Positions 62,905 to 64,000 of a DNA stretch of 64,000 nucleotides are shown here, one piece after another. Numbering within the stretch: the stretch's first letter is position 1; each line of letters starts with the position of its first letter. The notes below the pieces were generated by a model, which did no database searches, was not told the origin of the DNA, and saw nothing but the letters and a program-made list of their open reading frames with translations. The stretch lies in the NCBI RefSeq assembly GCF_014640335.1, contig NZ_BMGT01000001.1, positions 310,001-374,000 on the forward strand. The letters run 5' to 3'. Origin of the DNA: Edaphobacter dinghuensis. Lineage in GTDB: Bacteria; Acidobacteriota; Terriglobia; Terriglobales; Acidobacteriaceae. Both the position numbers and the translations under genes were made by a program.

Positions 62905-64000
62905 ATGGACACCTTCAGCTCTGCCCGTCGCGATCTCCTCAAGTTTGGCGGCATGGGATTAGCCGCCGCTGCTGCCACCCTGCCTTCCTACGCTGCTACA
63001 AAACCCACGCTGCACAGCAGCTCCGGCGTCTTCGACGTTCGCACCTATGGAGCAACGGGAGACGGAAAAACTGTAGATACTCCTGCCATCAACCGCGCCA
63101 TCGAAGCCGCAGCGGCCGCAGGCGGAGGCACAGTGATTTTTCCTGCCGGAACGTACCTCTGTTTCTCGATCCATCTTAAGAGCTACGTCGATCTCTTCCT
63201 CTCACAAGGCGCAACGATCCTCGCTGCCGACTCGCCGCTGCCCGGCCAGACCACGGGCTACAACGGCGGCACCTACGATGCGGCAGAGCCGAAGACCAGC
63301 TACGACGCCTTTCAGGACTACGGCCACAATCACTGGCACAATTCGCTCATCTGGGGCGAAGACATTCACGACTTCAGCATCACCGGCCCCGGCCTTATTT
63401 ATGGCAAAGGGCTCAGCTTCGGCGCTGGCCCCGGCCGTCCTCCCGGCGCACCGCCTCGTCCCGCTGGAGTCGTTCCCAGAGCGTATGTGCCCCGCAAGCG
63501 CGGCGACTATCCGATGTATCAGGCAGAGCAGGCTGGCGTCGGCAACAAGGCCATCGCGCTGAAGAACTGCCGCAACGTAATCTTCCGCGACTTCTCCATC
63601 CTTAAGGGCGGCCACTTCGGCCTTCTGCTGACCGGTGTCGATAACCTGACCATCGACAATCTCAAGATCGACACCGACCGCGACGGCATGGACATCGACT
63701 GCTGCAAGAACGTTCGCGTCTCCAACTGCACCGTCAACTCGCCGTGGGACGACGGCATCTGCCCCAAGTCGAGCTTTGCGCTCGGCTACAACCGCGCGAC
63801 CGAAAACCTCACCATCACCAACTGCTTCGTCACCGGAACCTACGAGTTGGGCACCGTGCTTGACGGCACCTGGAAGAAGTTCGCCGACGACGCCCACGTC
63901 TATCGCACCGGACGCATCAAGTGCGGCACCGAGTCGAACGGCGGCTTCAAGAACATCACCATCTCGAACTGCGTCTTCGAGGGCTGCCACGGTCTTGCAC
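62905..64000 (+). CDS. Tat-exported GH28-type polygalacturonase-like enzyme (3' end outside window)
   Basis: About 365 residues visible. A Tat signal (R-R-D-L-L-K-F-G-G) precedes the typical pectinase start F-D-V-R-T-Y-G-A-T-G-D-G-K-T and the parallel beta-helix of the family. Acidic residues appear where GH28 uses its catalytic aspartates: D-T-D-R-D-G-M-D-I-D and S-P-W-D-D-G-I. The family's G-H-G segment aligns with G-T-E-S-N-G-G-F here, with R-I-K preceding, which is unusual. Secreted or periplasmic pectin/galacturonan hydrolase; exo or endo mode not settled. The preceding operator cluster suggests sugar-acid-responsive control. Confidence 0.88.
   Translation, partial: MDTFSSARRDLLKFGGMGLAAAAATLPSYAATKPTLHSSSGVFDVRTYGATGDGKTVDTPAINRAIEAAAAAGGGTVIFPAGTYLCFSIHLKSYVDLFLSQGATILAADSPLPGQTTGYNGGTYDAAEPKTSYDAFQDYGHNHWHNSLIWGEDIHDFSITGPGLIYGKGLSFGAGPGRPPGAPPRPAGVVPRAYVPRKRGDYPMYQAEQAGVGNKAIALKNCRNVIFRDFSILKGGHFGLLLTGVDNLTIDNLKIDTDRDGMDIDCCKNVRVSNCTVNSPWDDGICPKSSFALGYNRATENLTITNCFVTGTYELGTVLDGTWKKFADDAHVYRTGRIKCGTESNGGFKNITISNCVFEGCHGLA

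Noticed and set aside
63202..63990. 262-residue minus-strand frame at the window end
   Set aside because: Shadow of the GH28-type gene, which has a Tat signal and conserved motifs on the plus strand.

Overview
The window reads as a chromosomal segment of an Acidobacteriota bacterium, most likely class Terriglobia (Granulicella/Edaphobacter/Terriglobus-like). Clues are a secreted VWFA-related protein of the acidobacterial type, two large Oar-like TonB-dependent receptors with an N-terminal carboxypeptidase-regulatory-like domain, an abundance of small exported proteins of unknown function, and moderately high G+C. This placement is inferred from gene content only. The window opens inside alaS and closes inside a Tat-exported GH28-type pectinase gene.

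Layout. 0-12.8 kb is mostly translation and cell-division housekeeping: the alaS 3' end, infC (ATT start), tRNA-Leu(CAG), pheS, pheT, a ZapB-like coiled coil, zapA and paiB. Between them lie a response regulator with a histone-H1-like tail, a stand-alone H-box mini-protein, a PEP-CTERM protein, a universal stress protein and a holin-like membrane protein. 13.8-14.0 kb holds a strong 6S RNA candidate. 14-18.4 kb carries an Lgt-like membrane protein, RluD, a VWFA protein, an O-methyltransferase and an exported protein. 18.4-24.1 kb is a minus-strand run: adenosine deaminase, an APC permease that appears to start at CTG, a 51-residue basic protein and a PcrA-type helicase. 24.4-30.9 kb has paired small exported paralogues, a LOG protein, the nitric-oxide module hmp-nsrR with a perfect NsrR palindrome, and a transporter operon (ABC ATPase, TauE/SafE, SemiSWEET, DUF971) divergent from an SDR.

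30.9-39.6 kb carries htpG, then an RND efflux pair (inner-membrane pump and lipoprotein adaptor) divergent from a LytS/LytTR-type two-component system. 39.7-52.4 kb is the most striking block. It is a mirror-image island of two operons, each made of a TonB-dependent receptor and an exported phosphohydrolase. They converge on each other, and each is divergent from its own membrane-spanning one-component regulator. The two regulators are paralogues of each other. I read it as a regulated uptake and dephosphorylation module for phosphorylated organic substrates; this function is inferred.

52.5-62.7 kb holds gyrB, an acyltransferase-3 protein and a complete tripartite RND operon (pump, adaptor, NodT-type outer-membrane lipoprotein). 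An operator-like cluster of inverted half-sites then precedes the truncated GH28-type gene. No CRISPR array, integrase, transposase or prophage gene was found.
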